From contig NZ_LKBA01000024.1 of NCBI RefSeq assembly GCF_001307765.1, forward strand, positions 62,001-126,000: 64,000 bases of DNA, written 5' to 3'. Position numbers and translations under genes: made by a program. Source of the stretch: Aliiroseovarius crassostreae (GTDB taxonomy: Bacteria; Pseudomonadota; Alphaproteobacteria; Rhodobacterales; Rhodobacteraceae). Of this stretch, positions 7,918-16,540 are shown in pieces. The notes beneath the pieces are model-generated. The model saw nothing but the letters and a program-made list of their open reading frames with translations. It ran no database searches and was not told where the DNA came from. Each line of letters opens with the position of its first letter. Position 1 is the stretch's first letter.

Positions 7918-8838
7918 ATGAACTGGAAAGACGAGATCACCGCCGCCCATACGCGGATCGCTCCTTATGTGCGGCGCACCCCGGTGGCAACGCTGACCCT
8001 GTCCGGCTGGGATGACCCGATCGAGATGAAGTTCGAACAGATGCAGCATACCGGCACGTTCAAGGCGCGCGGGGCGTTCAATTCTCTTCTGTCCGGCGCA
8101 GTGCCAAAAGCCGGGATCGTGGCGGCCTCCGGGGGCAATCACGGGGCGGCGGTGGCCTATGCCGCCAGCCAGCTTGGCCATAAGGCAGCGGTATTTGTGC
8201 CCCAGATGGCGGGACCGGCCAAGATCGAGCTGATCCGCCGCGCGGGGGCGGATCTTCGGGTGGTGCAGGGCGCCTATGCGGACGCGCTGGAGGCAGCCCT
8301 GGCCTATGAGGCCGAAACCGGCGCGATGCAGATCCACGCCTATGACGGCAACGGCACGGTGACCGGTCAGGGCACGGTGCTTCGGGAATGGGAAGAGCAG
8401 GGGCTGGCGGCTGATACTGTGCTGATAGCGGTGGGCGGCGGTGGGCTGATCGGCGGGTCCCTGGCGTGGACACAAGGGGGCCGCAAGATTGTCGCGGTCG
8501 AGCCGGAAACATCCTGCGCCCTGAACGCGGCCCTCGTGGCGGGCAAGCCGGTGGATGTGGATGTCTCCGGCATTGCCGCCAATGCGCTTGGGGCCAGGCG
8601 GATCGGCAGCCTGTGTTTTGACCTTGCCACCCGCCACCTGCACCAAAGCGTTCTGGTCACGGACAATGCCATTTCCGATGCGCAAAAACTTCTGTGGCAA
8701 GGGGTGCGGCAACATGTGGAACCGGCAGGGGCCACAGCGCTTGCCGCGCTTCTGTCCGGCGCCTACACACCCGCCCCGCAAGAGCGCATCGCCGTGTTGA
8801 TTTGCGGGGCCAACCCGGCACCTGACCCGTTTTCCTGA
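7918..8838 (+). CDS. PLP-dependent threonine/serine dehydratase
   Basis: A 306-residue fold-type II PLP enzyme. The Schiff-base lysine is in GTFKARGAFN, the phosphate loop in VGGGGLIGG, and the substrate-contact loop in ASGGNHGAAVAYAA. It lacks the C-terminal regulatory ACT domain of biosynthetic threonine deaminase, so it resembles catabolic or racemase-like members that deaminate L-Thr, L-Ser or a hydroxy amino acid such as 3-hydroxyaspartate. It is co-transcribed with the FCD regulator upstream. AGGATAA precedes the ATG. Exact substrate is unresolved. Confidence 0.85.
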   Translation: MNWKDEITAAHTRIAPYVRRTPVATLTLSGWDDPIEMKFEQMQHTGTFKARGAFNSLLSGAVPKAGIVAASGGNHGAAVAYAASQLGHKAAVFVPQMAGPAKIELIRRAGADLRVVQGAYADALEAALAYEAETGAMQIHAYDGNGTVTGQGTVLREWEEQGLAADTVLIAVGGGGLIGGSLAWTQGGRKIVAVEPETSCALNAALVAGKPVDVDVSGIAANALGARRIGSLCFDLATRHLHQSVLVTDNAISDAQKLLWQGVRQHVEPAGATALAALLSGAYTPAPQERIAVLICGANPAPDPFS

Positions 8839-8979
8839 CATTTCCGCTGCAATTCGCCGCAATCCGTAGGCAAAACAGTCGTTTTGGCAATTGAGCGCCC
8901 GCACCCACGCCTTTATACGCAAGGGAAACTGGCGGCACCCTGCCCCGGCCAGCCCACAGGAACGTGAACGGAGAGACCC

Positions 8980-9807
8980 ATGTCGAACGCCCAACTGGAA
9001 CAAGCCATCGAAGCCGCGTGGGACGCCCGCGACACCATCACCTCATCCACCGGCGGTGAAACCCGCGAAGCGATCGAGGCCACGCTGGCCGCGCTGGACA
9101 GCGGCACATTGCGCGTGGCTGAACGTCAGGATGATGGCAACTGGCATGTGAACCAATGGGCCAAAAAGGCCGTGCTGCTGGGGTTCCGCATCAAGGACAT
9201 GGAATTCCAGGATGGCGGCCCGCAGGGCGGCGGCTGGTGGGACAAGGTCGACAGCAAATTCAAGGGCTGGGGCGACCATGAATGGAAAGAAGCAGGCTTC
9301 CGCGCCGTGCCGAACTGCGTTGTGCGCAAGTCGGCCTATGTGGCACCGGGCGCGGTGCTGATGCCCAGCTTTGTGAACCTCGGCGCCTATGTGGACGAAG
9401 GCACCATGGTTGACACCTGGGTGACCGTTGGCTCCTGCGCCCAGATCGGTAAAAACGTGCACCTCTCGGGGGGCGTGGGCATTGGCGGCGTGCTGGAACC
9501 GATGCAGGCAGGCCCGACAATCATCGAAGACAACTGCTTCATCGGCGCGCGCTCCGAAGTGGTCGAAGGCTGCATCGTGCGCGAAGGATCCGTTCTGGGC
9601 ATGGGCGTGTTCATCGGCCAGTCGACCAAGATCGTCGATCGTGAAACCGGCGAAGTGATGTATGGCGAAGTGCCCGCCGGCTCCGTTGTGGTCGCAGGCT
9701 CGATGCCCTCGAAAAACGGTGTGAACCTCTACTGCGCCGTGATCGTGAAACGCGTCGACGCAAAAACCCGTTCGAAAACCTCGATCAACGACCTGTTGCG
9801 CGACTAA
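8980..9807 (+). CDS. dapD: 2,3,4,5-tetrahydropyridine-2,6-dicarboxylate N-succinyltransferase
   Basis: A 275-residue acyltransferase of the left-handed beta-helix type that succinylates tetrahydrodipicolinate in lysine and diaminopimelate synthesis. N-terminal helices are followed by hexapeptide repeats (residues about 105-215), with [20 protein letters not shown] and [11 protein letters not shown] as the DapD-specific blocks. The length is normal. GGAGAG precedes the ATG, and TTGAGC and TTATAC about 80 bases upstream could be a promoter. dapE, two steps later in the pathway, lies 7 kb away at 16837 rather than in the same operon. Confidence 0.97.
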   Translation: MSNAQLEQAIEAAWDARDTITSSTGGETREAIEATLAALDSGTLRVAERQDDGNWHVNQWAKKAVLLGFRIKDMEFQDGGPQGGGWWDKVDSKFKGWGDHEWKEAGFRAVPNCVVRKSAYVAPGAVLMPSFVNLGAYVDEGTMVDTWVTVGSCAQIGKNVHLSGGVGIGGVLEPMQAGPTIIEDNCFIGARSEVVEGCIVREGSVLGMGVFIGQSTKIVDRETGEVMYGEVPAGSVVVAGSMPSKNGVNLYCAVIVKRVDAKTRSKTSINDLLRD

Positions 9808-9824
9808 AGGATCCGGACGGACCG

Positions 9825-10076
9825 ATGATCTTTGCGACCATCGCGGAAAACATAGGGCGTGCCGGGCCACATGCGCGGCGCGCCCTTGCCATTCTGGACC
9901 TGGGCTGCGTGGCCGGTTTTGGGCTGATCTGTTTTGAACCGCTTATCTTACTGATTTACCTGTTTGGCCTCAGCACCCCCTGGGCGGCGGCGCTGGTAGG
10001 GCTTTTTGTGGCCCTGCTGACCCTTCTGGCCTGGCTCGCCCTCCGAGCCTTTCTCAAACCAGGCAAAGCGCCCTAA
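9825..10076 (+). CDS. Small two-helix membrane protein of unknown function
   Basis: An 83-residue protein with two hydrophobic segments (GLICFEPLILLIYLFGL and ALVGLFVALLTLLAWLAL) after a short basic N-terminus. It starts 17 bases after dapD and is probably co-transcribed. No family recognised. The TAA stop codon lies inside the left end of the family A repeat at 10074, so the repeat defines the present C-terminus and the ancestral protein may have been longer. Confidence 0.6.
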   Translation: MIFATIAENIGRAGPHARRALAILDLGCVAGFGLICFEPLILLIYLFGLSTPWAAALVGLFVALLTLLAWLALRAFLKPGKAP

Positions 10077-10189
10077 AGTGTTTCGGCTTTAACCTGAGGC
10101 AGGGAAAAGTCGAAGCGCCGCAAGAGATATCAATGTCATGGGCGTTTCGGAAGAAACATGTGTGTCAGGTTTATCCCGAAACGCTTTAA
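10074..10189 (+). repeat. Family A palindromic repeat, 116 bp (subtype I)
   Basis: Ends TAAAGTGTTTCGG and CCGAAACGCTTTA form terminal inverted repeats; the middle holds GCCGCAAGAGATATCAATGTC. The first three bases are the stop codon of the preceding gene. It is followed directly by a family B repeat. Confidence 0.87.
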
Positions 10190-10195
10190 CCCGCC

Positions 10196-10257
10196 CCCTT
10201 TTTCTTGCTTCAAATACCTCGGGGTGAGCCTCGCAGAGGCGAGGGGCAGCGCCCCTC
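10196..10257. repeat. Family B intergenic repeat
   Basis: TTTTTCTTGC, then CAAATACCTCGGGGTGAGCC, then the hairpin GAGGGGCAGCGCCCCTC. Orientation is opposite to the 4765 copy. It lies between convergent genes. Confidence 0.8.
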
Positions 10258-10279
10258 CTGCCCAGCGCCCTCACTCCTG

Positions 10280-11362
10280 TCAGCTTGACGGACCAAAATA
10301 TTTGCGCCGGAGCTGATCATATCGCCCACTTTCACGCAAAGACAGCAGCGCCCGATTGATCGGTTCGGTCAGGGCGCTGCCCGATGGCAAGGCGATGCCA
10401 TAGTTTTCACGTTTGAACACCCGCGGCAGAAGACGACCCGACTGGCTGCCATTTTCAGTAAGATACCACGCCAGAAGCGGCCCATCGAAGACAACCGCGT
10501 CAAGTTCCTGCTCTTCAAACGCTTTCAGCAACACGTTCAGGTCATCGAAATCACCATGGGCAATCTCGCGCTGGTCCAGAAACAGCGCAGCCGTTGAGCC
10601 TGCCGTGGTGCCAATACGCTTGCCGTCAAGGTCCGCGAGGCTGTCGATATTGCCGGAAATCGCCGCCACGGTCATGGCCGCGGTGATCCGGGCGACAAAA
10701 ATCGACACGATGAACAGGGATGAAATCACCAGAAGGACACCAAAGACGCGCCCACCGCGCGACTGCGGCACCCGTTCTTCGAACCCCCCATTCACAACAA
10801 GGTTCAGGGCCCACCAGAAAGAGGTGAACATTGCATCTTTCAGCGGCCGGTCAAAATAGGGCTGACGGCGGCGTTCGAACAGCCACATCATCATGCCCCC
10901 GCCATACAGAAGCGCCGCGGCCCCCAGGATGGCCAATGCAATATCGCGGTTGAACAATGCGGCAAACAAGCTGCCGCTATCGCCATCTTCGGGTGGCAAC
11001 ATGATCTGGAGCCCCGCTTCGAAGGTGGGTTGGGAAAAGTCCATAACTTCCTCACGGGCCGCCGTGATCGAGATATTGGCAACCGCGCCATCCACCTGCC
11101 CAAGCTCAACCAACCCAAGCATATCGGCAAAACGCGGGGCCAGTTTGAACTCCACGGGCCGCCCGATCTCTCTTCCGATATCTCGCATCAGCTCAACCGA
11201 AAACCCGGCAAACTGATCCCCATCCCGATAGGCAAAAGGCGCGCGTTCCACGGTGGCGAAGATCAGTGCCGATCCAGTATTCGACTGGGCCGCCAGCGCC
11301 TGTGGAACAAGCAGCAGCACAAGGCCGATCAACATCGGCAGATTGCGGATATATGGAATCAT
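10280..11362 (-). CDS. Prokaryotic glutamate receptor-like ligand-gated ion channel
   Basis: A 360-residue protein with the GluR0 architecture: signal peptide (1-25), first half of a family 3 solute-binding domain (30-125), membrane helix M1 (142-163), pore loop (177-201), membrane helix M2 (206-232), then the second half of the binding domain (240-355). Amino acid binding outside would gate an inner-membrane pore. In GluR0-type channels the pore loop carries a TVGYG potassium filter. Here an ungapped comparison from WWA to RVP places VNGGFEE at that position. The ATG at 11362 follows AGGTGGGGA; a GTG five codons earlier is less likely. A plain solute-binding protein is excluded by the central membrane insert. 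Ion selectivity is unknown. Confidence 0.85.
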   Translation of the reverse strand: MIPYIRNLPMLIGLVLLLVPQALAAQSNTGSALIFATVERAPFAYRDGDQFAGFSVELMRDIGREIGRPVEFKLAPRFADMLGLVELGQVDGAVANISITAAREEVMDFSQPTFEAGLQIMLPPEDGDSGSLFAALFNRDIALAILGAAALLYGGGMMMWLFERRRQPYFDRPLKDAMFTSFWWALNLVVNGGFEERVPQSRGGRVFGVLLVISSLFIVSIFVARITAAMTVAAISGNIDSLADLDGKRIGTTAGSTAALFLDQREIAHGDFDDLNVLLKAFEEQELDAVVFDGPLLAWYLTENGSQSGRLLPRVFKRENYGIALPSGSALTEPINRALLSLRESGRYDQLRRKYFGPSS

Positions 11363-11546
11363 GACGAAGGTCCCCACCTACAGTGTTGCCCGCTCTATAC
11401 CCTTTGCAGGCACGGGGCTAGGGCAGGAAAGCGATACCCCCGCGCCTCTTGCCTTCCTGCAACAGCGCAGGCGACATCAGAGGGCTGGACCTTTCGCAGA
11501 TTTTTCGGCATGTGAAAGACAGATCCCAATCCTGCTGCAGGAGAGC

Positions 11547-11927
11547 ATGATGACCCAGAACCCGAAAGCTGCGGCCAAGCCGAAGAAGAAACAGCAGGTC
11601 TATACGCTGCTGGTCGAAGTGGGCCGCAAGGAGGGGGACGGGTTGCCGGATGAGGCCACCGGGGGCGCGCTTGTCTGCTATGCGTCAGGTGTGGACGAAG
11701 CGGAAGCGGTGCGCGAAACGGTTGCGATCCTGAAGCAGGCCGATCTGGCCCCGCTGGATGTGTCGGGCTACGGCGCGCTGGATGACCGGCTGGCGGAAGG
11801 ACACGATATTCCTGCGGAAGAGCGCAAGCTGATGGGGCGTGCCCTGGCTGAAAACTCGGTGGTCATCGCGCAGATGACCCCGTTTTTTGATGGCGAACGT
11901 CTGGATGATGCCGCGGGTGAAGCATGA
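11547..11927 (+). CDS. Hypothetical protein co-transcribed with a HAD phosphatase
   Basis: A 126-residue soluble protein with a lysine-rich N-terminus (MTQNPKAAAKPKKKQQ) and a compact acidic alpha/beta-like remainder. No family recognised with confidence. CAGGAGAG precedes tandem ATG codons; the first at 11547 is used, the second at 11550 is equally possible. The stop overlaps the start of the next gene by four bases (ATGA), which indicates translational coupling with the phosphatase. Confidence 0.75.
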   Translation: MMTQNPKAAAKPKKKQQVYTLLVEVGRKEGDGLPDEATGGALVCYASGVDEAEAVRETVAILKQADLAPLDVSGYGALDDRLAEGHDIPAEERKLMGRALAENSVVIAQMTPFFDGERLDDAAGEA

Positions 11928-12568
11928 CCCGGACCGGGGGCGCGGTTTACTGGGATCTGGACGGCACCCTGACCAACCCCAAGAAGGGCATCACTGAAAG
12001 CATCCAATATGCGCTGCGTGAGCTGGGCCTGCCTGTGCCACCTGCCGCTGATCTGACATGGTGCATCGGTCCCGCCCTGTTATGGAGCTTCGAACGGCTG
12101 GGAGCACCCGACCCCGAAGCGGCGCTGGCACATTACCGCACGGCCTATACCGGCAAAGGCATGTTCGACTGCACGGTTTACGACGGCATTCTGGAGGCCC
12201 TGACCGAAATCGGCGCCCGTCACCAGATGCATCTCGCCACCGCCAAACCCCATGCCTATGCAACGAAAATCACCGCCCATTACGGCATTGCACCGCATAT
12301 GACGCAGGAGTTTGGCCCGGAACTGGATGGCACCCGCAATGACAAGGGCGCGCTCTTGGCCCATGCGCTGAAGATCACCGGCAACGATCCGGCAAAGTCC
12401 GTGATGATCGGGGACAGGCATTACGACCTGAAAGCGGCCCGCGACGTGGGCATGAAATTCATCGCCGTGAGCTGGGGCTATGGCGGCGCGGATGACCTGT
12501 CAGCGGCGGATGCGTTTGTGAAGACGCCGGGGGAATTGGCGACGGCGGTGCGGGATCTGATTGGCTAA
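11924..12568 (+). CDS. HAD superfamily hydrolase, phosphoglycolate phosphatase-like
   Basis: A 214-residue HAD subfamily I enzyme. Motif I is DLDGTLTNPKKGITES with the nucleophile Asp and acid/base Asp, motif II is ATAKPH, and motif III/IV lies in KSVMIGDRHYDLKAARDVG. The helical cap between motifs I and II fits phosphoglycolate phosphatase and 5'-nucleotidase-like members (the PF13419 group). It probably dephosphorylates a small cytosolic phosphoester. It overlaps the preceding gene by four bases. The substrate cannot be assigned. Confidence 0.85.
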   Translation: MTRTGGAVYWDLDGTLTNPKKGITESIQYALRELGLPVPPAADLTWCIGPALLWSFERLGAPDPEAALAHYRTAYTGKGMFDCTVYDGILEALTEIGARHQMHLATAKPHAYATKITAHYGIAPHMTQEFGPELDGTRNDKGALLAHALKITGNDPAKSVMIGDRHYDLKAARDVGMKFIAVSWGYGGADDLSAADAFVKTPGELATAVRDLIG

Positions 12569-12646
12569 AACATTTCCCGGTAGTGTTGGCTCACACCAAT
12601 ACCTGAAACCCCTTCAAGAGGAGGGGCGCCCTGGCGCTCCTCATGC

Positions 12647-12763
12647 TTAAAGCGTTTCGGGATAAACTTGAGACACATGTTTATTCCGAAACGCCCACGA
12701 CAATGATATCTCTTGCCGCGTTTCGGTTTTGCCCTGTGTCAGGTTAAAACCGAAACGCTTTAG
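12647..12763 (-). repeat. Family A palindromic repeat, 117 bp (subtype I)
   Basis: Read on the minus strand: CTAAAGCGTTTCGG ... CGCGGCAAGAGATATCATTG ... CCGAAACGCTTTAA. This is the best-preserved subtype I copy; the arms match the 10074 copy in opposite orientation. Confidence 0.9.
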
Positions 12764-12870
12764 AGCGCCCGACCTTAAGCCTGAGGCACGAATACCCTGC
12801 CCTGCTTCGCATTCTCGGGACATTCGCGCCACATGATGGTTCAGGCAATAGGCCGGACGTTTTAACAAAA

Positions 12871-12946
12871 CTAGTTTTCTAGTTTTCTAGTTTTCTAGTT
12901 TTCTAGTTTTCTAGTTTTCTAGTTTTCTAGTTTTCTAGTTTTCTAG
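12871..12946. repeat. Octamer tandem array (CTAGTTTT)9 plus CTAG
   Basis: Nine uninterrupted copies of CTAGTTTT and a terminal CTAG, flanked by AAAA and AGAGAAAAC. Every unit contains CTAG, a tetranucleotide usually scarce in bacterial genomes. The array is intergenic between the 3' ends of convergent genes. The remainder of the 12569-13040 gap holds a family A repeat and a terminator. Confidence 0.97.
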
Positions 12947-12990
12947 AGAAAACCTGCTGATCCCCGCCGACAGACAAGCCCGTCTCAAAC

Positions 12991-13020
12991 AAAAAGGGCA
13001 GGTCCAAAAACCTGCCCTTC
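12991..13020 (-). terminator. Rho-independent terminator of the lipoprotein gene
   Basis: Perfect arms AAGGGCAGGT and ACCTGCCCTT around a six-base loop. On the minus strand the stem is followed by TTTTTG, 21 bases after the stop codon. Confidence 0.85.
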
Positions 13021-13040
13021 GCAAAACTTTTGACCACAGA

Positions 13041-13637
13041 TCAGTTCGGGTTGATCACCACGTCAAAACTGTCCGGCAGGTCATTCTCCGGCGCAAACAG
13101 CTTGGTCAGCGGGATCACCATCGACGCCGATTTCCCGTCTTCAGCCAGCACACCATTGGTTTCAACCACCTCCGGTCCCACCACGGTGATCGAGATCTGA
13201 CGCCCGGTAAATGCCTGCATCATGCCCTCCATCATCTGCGGATCCATCCCCTGTTCTGCCATGTCATCATTCATGCTGCCCAGATCGAAGGCCACCTTGA
13301 TATTCCCGTTCTCCAGCCGCTCCAGCGCAAAGCCTTCGCCCATATCCATCGGGTTTTCGCTGTCCTCGGACACCCCTTCATTCAGCTCGGCAATAATATT
13401 GTCGATCGTATCGCTTTCTTCGATGGTGCAGGTATAGCCACCATCCGCCAGCACCTCACCCACGCCTTCTTCACAGGGATCTTCCCCCGAAGCGGCAATC
13501 ATGCCGTAAAGCTCCGGCCCCATGCGCATCACCACATGCATCTTGGCGTTGTCACTGTCTTCAACCGTAAAGGTCATGTCCGCATCAAAACAGGCGGCAA
13601 GCGGCATCAGGGCAAGCGCCAGCAGAAGTTTTCTCAT
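13041..13637 (-). CDS. Secreted lipoprotein, LppM-like fold suspected
   Basis: A 198-residue lipoprotein. The signal sequence MRKLLLALALMPLAAC carries a clear lipobox (LAAC), giving a lipidated Cys16. The mature protein is very acidic with alternating strands (MTFTVEDSDNAKMHVVMRMG, then SITVVGPEVVETNGV), resembling the single-domain LppM-type beta proteins; that resemblance is from pattern only. Cys54 and Cys70 could form a disulfide. AGGAGATACGG precedes the ATG. It is monocistronic with a strong terminator. Function is unknown. Confidence 0.72.
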   Translation of the reverse strand: MRKLLLALALMPLAACFDADMTFTVEDSDNAKMHVVMRMGPELYGMIAASGEDPCEEGVGEVLADGGYTCTIEESDTIDNIIAELNEGVSEDSENPMDMGEGFALERLENGNIKVAFDLGSMNDDMAEQGMDPQMMEGMMQAFTGRQISITVVGPEVVETNGVLAEDGKSASMVIPLTKLFAPENDLPDSFDVVINPN

Positions 13638-13715
13638 CCGTATCTCCTTTCCCCGAACGGGGCATAAATGACTTGACGGGATACTACGCGCGCAACCAGA
13701 ACGGGTCCAGAGGGA

Positions 13716-14942
13716 TCACGCGTAAATGGCGCTGACCAGATTGCGCGCCTCGAACTGGGACAGGGTGGGCGTGGGCATCAGCCTGTGAATTGGCACGGAG
13801 AGGGGTGGCAGCCCGGACAGAACCGTGGTGCGCAGGATATCCGGCACCATCGGCCCCACAAACAGGCTTTCGGCACACAGCCCCTGCACCGACAGGCATT
13901 CATGACTGTCCAGCAGGACCGCATGATATCGGATCAGCGGGCCGGTTTCATGCTGGCTTGCAGCGCGGAAATGATGCAGGTGCCGCGCCTGGATCATCAC
14001 CGAATCCCTGCCATAAAGATATTCCGCGTCACTCCCTGTCAGAACAAGACGTTGATCGGGCAACAGCACCAGATCCCGCGACAGCCCCATGAAAGGCGCA
14101 CGCAATGTCATTGGGCGCATCAACCCCACTGCCGGAACCTGCCGACTGGCCAGATAACGGACCCGGTGCGCCTCTCCTGAGGTGCTGAGCACAAGATCTC
14201 CGGCCGTCAGGGTTTCCACCGCACGTGGCCCCATCGGTGTGTCGATCAGACTGCCACTGGCAAGACCCGGTGCCAGCGCCACGGGCGCGATCCCGCGCGC
14301 GATCCCAAGCATCAGGATCTTGCCCCGCTCCCCGGCCACGGCCTGCCCCCGCAGCATCCGCTCCGCGTCAGAATAGGGCAGCGGCAGTGGATCGCGAAAA
14401 CGGGTCTGGTGCAGGGTCTCGGCTTCAAGATGTTCAACACTCAAAACCCCCGACCGGCACGGGGCATCCCAGCTATAGGTGATGCGCAGGTCACATTCGC
14501 CGATGATCGGCGCCACATGAACCGAGGCACGGCGCAGCTCATCCCCCTGCACCATATCCACCACAACCCGGTGGTCATCCGGGTGATAGGTGATCATCAT
14601 CCCGCGCAGCCATCCCTCGCGCGCGCCATAACGCAGCACCGGGGCGGGCTGGCCGGGCCGGGGCTCCAGCCGGGCTTCGATCACGATGGTTCCGGTGGCA
14701 ATCAGCCCCTGTGGGCCCGGATCAGATGAGGCCGGACAGGCAGCCGACGGGGCAACATCCCTACTGCCGCCGATGAGGCCACAGCGGTTGAACCACAGCT
14801 TTCCCGCCCCCCGGACACCGATCCAGGAGACCGACCCCGCCAGAAGCCTGCGCGATTTGGCAACAAGCCGCGCTGCGGATGGATCAGAGCACAAAGCTGT
14901 CTTTGTCCCCCGCCTGTCCTCAGCTTGCCGATGCCCTGTCAT
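13716..14942 (-). CDS. Hint-domain protein lacking the N-terminal cysteine nucleophile
   Basis: A 408-residue protein. Residues 80-215 form a beta-rich domain (IATGTIVIEARLE, MMITYHPDDHRVVV), and residues 225-370 a Hedgehog/intein (Hint_2-type) domain recognised by SLIDTPMGPRAVETLTAGDL and LLPDQRLVL. Aligning with the neighbour's CFVAGTLIELADG puts GLASGSLIDTPMG here, so the splicing or cleavage Cys is replaced by Gly226. There is no standard signal peptide. The gene starts 11 bases after the stop of the upstream Hint gene, and its AAGGAAAG ribosome binding site overlaps that stop, so the two form an operon. Autoprocessing is unlikely unless another residue serves. Confidence 0.8.
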   Translation of the reverse strand: MTGHRQAEDRRGTKTALCSDPSAARLVAKSRRLLAGSVSWIGVRGAGKLWFNRCGLIGGSRDVAPSAACPASSDPGPQGLIATGTIVIEARLEPRPGQPAPVLRYGAREGWLRGMMITYHPDDHRVVVDMVQGDELRRASVHVAPIIGECDLRITYSWDAPCRSGVLSVEHLEAETLHQTRFRDPLPLPYSDAERMLRGQAVAGERGKILMLGIARGIAPVALAPGLASGSLIDTPMGPRAVETLTAGDLVLSTSGEAHRVRYLASRQVPAVGLMRPMTLRAPFMGLSRDLVLLPDQRLVLTGSDAEYLYGRDSVMIQARHLHHFRAASQHETGPLIRYHAVLLDSHECLSVQGLCAESLFVGPMVPDILRTTVLSGLPPLSVPIHRLMPTPTLSQFEARNLVSAIYA

Positions 14943-14953
14943 TCCATCTTTCC

Positions 14954-16540
14954 TTACGCCGCGTGGCCCTGCGCCGCCAGAAGCCGCGCCTCAAACGGGC
15001 GCAGGGTGCGGCGGGCGGCCGGGGAGTATCCCGCGCCGGTCAGGGGATCAAGCTCAGGGAACAGCGCGCAGATTTCTTCCACCGCGTCATGTTCAAGACT
15101 GTTTGTCGCCTGCGGGCCGGGCAGGAAACTCTCGGTGGCAAGCCCCTGTGAATAGACCACCTGATGCTGATCAAACAGGATGTGAACATACACCACCTCC
15201 TCCCCTTCGATCCGCCGCACCGTCAGGTCATTGACCAGATCACGCGCCGCAACCAGCACCTCGCGCTCGCCGAACAGAAGCTCGGCCAGGACATCGCGGA
15301 TCAGGATCCGGTGCAGCGGTGACACAAGCAGGTGGTCGTGATCGCCAAACGTATCTGCCGCAATATGGATCGGGGCAAATTTGCCCTGGGCGGGGACGCG
15401 GCGACAGCCGATCCAGCGCAGCGGCTGGGGCCCATTGTCATGGGTCAGCACCATGTCCCCCGGCGTCAGGGTTTCCACCGGCACCGCCCGTCCGTCTGCC
15501 AGTTCGATCAATGTGCCTGCCACGAAACAGGGCACAGCATCGACCGTGACCATCCCCACATCGCTGACCCCTGACGGGCCTCCGGTAAGGGTATATGTGA
15601 AGGAGAAGCTTTCATCGGTGCCATCGCCCACAAGCGTCAGCGTGCCATCCGCGTTCAGCCCCACGGTCTGCCCGGTGGCCAGGGTCACCGTATCGCCGGG
15701 GGACACGGCAATTCCGTTGATATGGGTGATCGTGGCACTCAGCCCGGGCGCCACATCATCATTTGCCATGACGTCGATCACCTTGGTCTGGTCCCCCAGC
15801 AGGCTGACCGTATCATCAAAGGCCAGAAGCGCCGACTGTCCGCTTTTGGCGGCAATCAGAAGATTGGAATCATAGCTGCTGTCCGACACATCCGCGATGC
15901 CGATCTTCAGCGAGTTCACCTCGCCCGAGGTAACCGGGATCTTGACCGACATGGTAACCGTAAACCCGTCCATCTCGGTATTGAACTGGTCCCCGGTATT
16001 GTCGTTATAGAGGTTCTGGTTATCGACCTCGTTCACATTGGTCACGCTTGAGGTGCCAAAAGACAGGTCAACCGGCTGGCCATCTACCCAGACCCCCACC
16101 ACATCATTGTAGATCGAGTTGATGTATTCCGGGTATTCATCCGATGAGAATACGAACTGCAACGAGATGAAATTCGTCTCCGGGTCGGGGATGAAATCAA
16201 TCTCGATAAAGGAGGCGTCATAGGTCCGCGCACCCGCCAACGCATCGAAATCAGCGTCCCGGTCAATGCCAAGCCACATATTCGACGATTGGTTGTTATC
16301 CTGGTTTGCCTGCCCCGATGAATTGGTGAAATCCGCCACCCGCCCCGTCGAGAGGATGACGCCGCTGTCAGAGGGAGTCACACCGGGCGAGGTCTCATCC
16401 CCGCCGGAGAAAACACCCGAGCTGCGATTGTCGCCCGAATAGGACGCGCCGGTCACGGTGACACCATCGCCCATGATGGTTTCCGCCATGGCCAAGGCAC
16501 TTGCATTTGTGTCGATCGAAAGCTCTGACGCCGCGACCAT
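14954..16540 (-). CDS. Choice-of-anchor L plus Hint domain secreted protein
   Basis: A 528-residue protein. Residues 15-240 are a choice-of-anchor L domain (FIEIDFIPDPETNFISLQFV, FSSDEYPEYINSIYNDVVGV), then a cadherin-like or Ig-like spacer (245-335), then a Hint_2 domain starting at Cys338 in VPCFVAGTLIELADGRAVPV. There is no N-terminal signal peptide, so export may use a C-terminal type I signal. The ATG at 16540 follows a perfect AGGAGG. Proteins of this layout are common in Rhodobacterales and are thought to be extracellular or surface-bound and to cleave themselves at the Hint Cys. The first gene of an operon with the Hint protein at 13716. Confidence 0.85.
   Translation of the reverse strand: MVAASELSIDTNASALAMAETIMGDGVTVTGASYSGDNRSSGVFSGGDETSPGVTPSDSGVILSTGRVADFTNSSGQANQDNNQSSNMWLGIDRDADFDALAGARTYDASFIEIDFIPDPETNFISLQFVFSSDEYPEYINSIYNDVVGVWVDGQPVDLSFGTSSVTNVNEVDNQNLYNDNTGDQFNTEMDGFTVTMSVKIPVTSGEVNSLKIGIADVSDSSYDSNLLIAAKSGQSALLAFDDTVSLLGDQTKVIDVMANDDVAPGLSATITHINGIAVSPGDTVTLATGQTVGLNADGTLTLVGDGTDESFSFTYTLTGGPSGVSDVGMVTVDAVPCFVAGTLIELADGRAVPVETLTPGDMVLTHDNGPQPLRWIGCRRVPAQGKFAPIHIAADTFGDHDHLLVSPLHRILIRDVLAELLFGEREVLVAARDLVNDLTVRRIEGEEVVYVHILFDQHQVVYSQGLATESFLPGPQATNSLEHDAVEEICALFPELDPLTGAGYSPAARRTLRPFEARLLAAQGHAA

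Noticed and set aside
8839-8979. Lysine riboswitch before dapD
   Set aside because: The region is too short and none of the conserved L-box segments is present.
7792-9003. 403-codon minus-strand frame opposite the dehydratase gene
   Set aside because: No family resemblance and low-complexity Gly/Arg/His composition; the plus-strand dehydratase has clear PLP motifs.
12871-12946. CRISPR array
   Set aside because: The units are eight bases with no spacers and no cas gene nearby; it is a simple tandem repeat.
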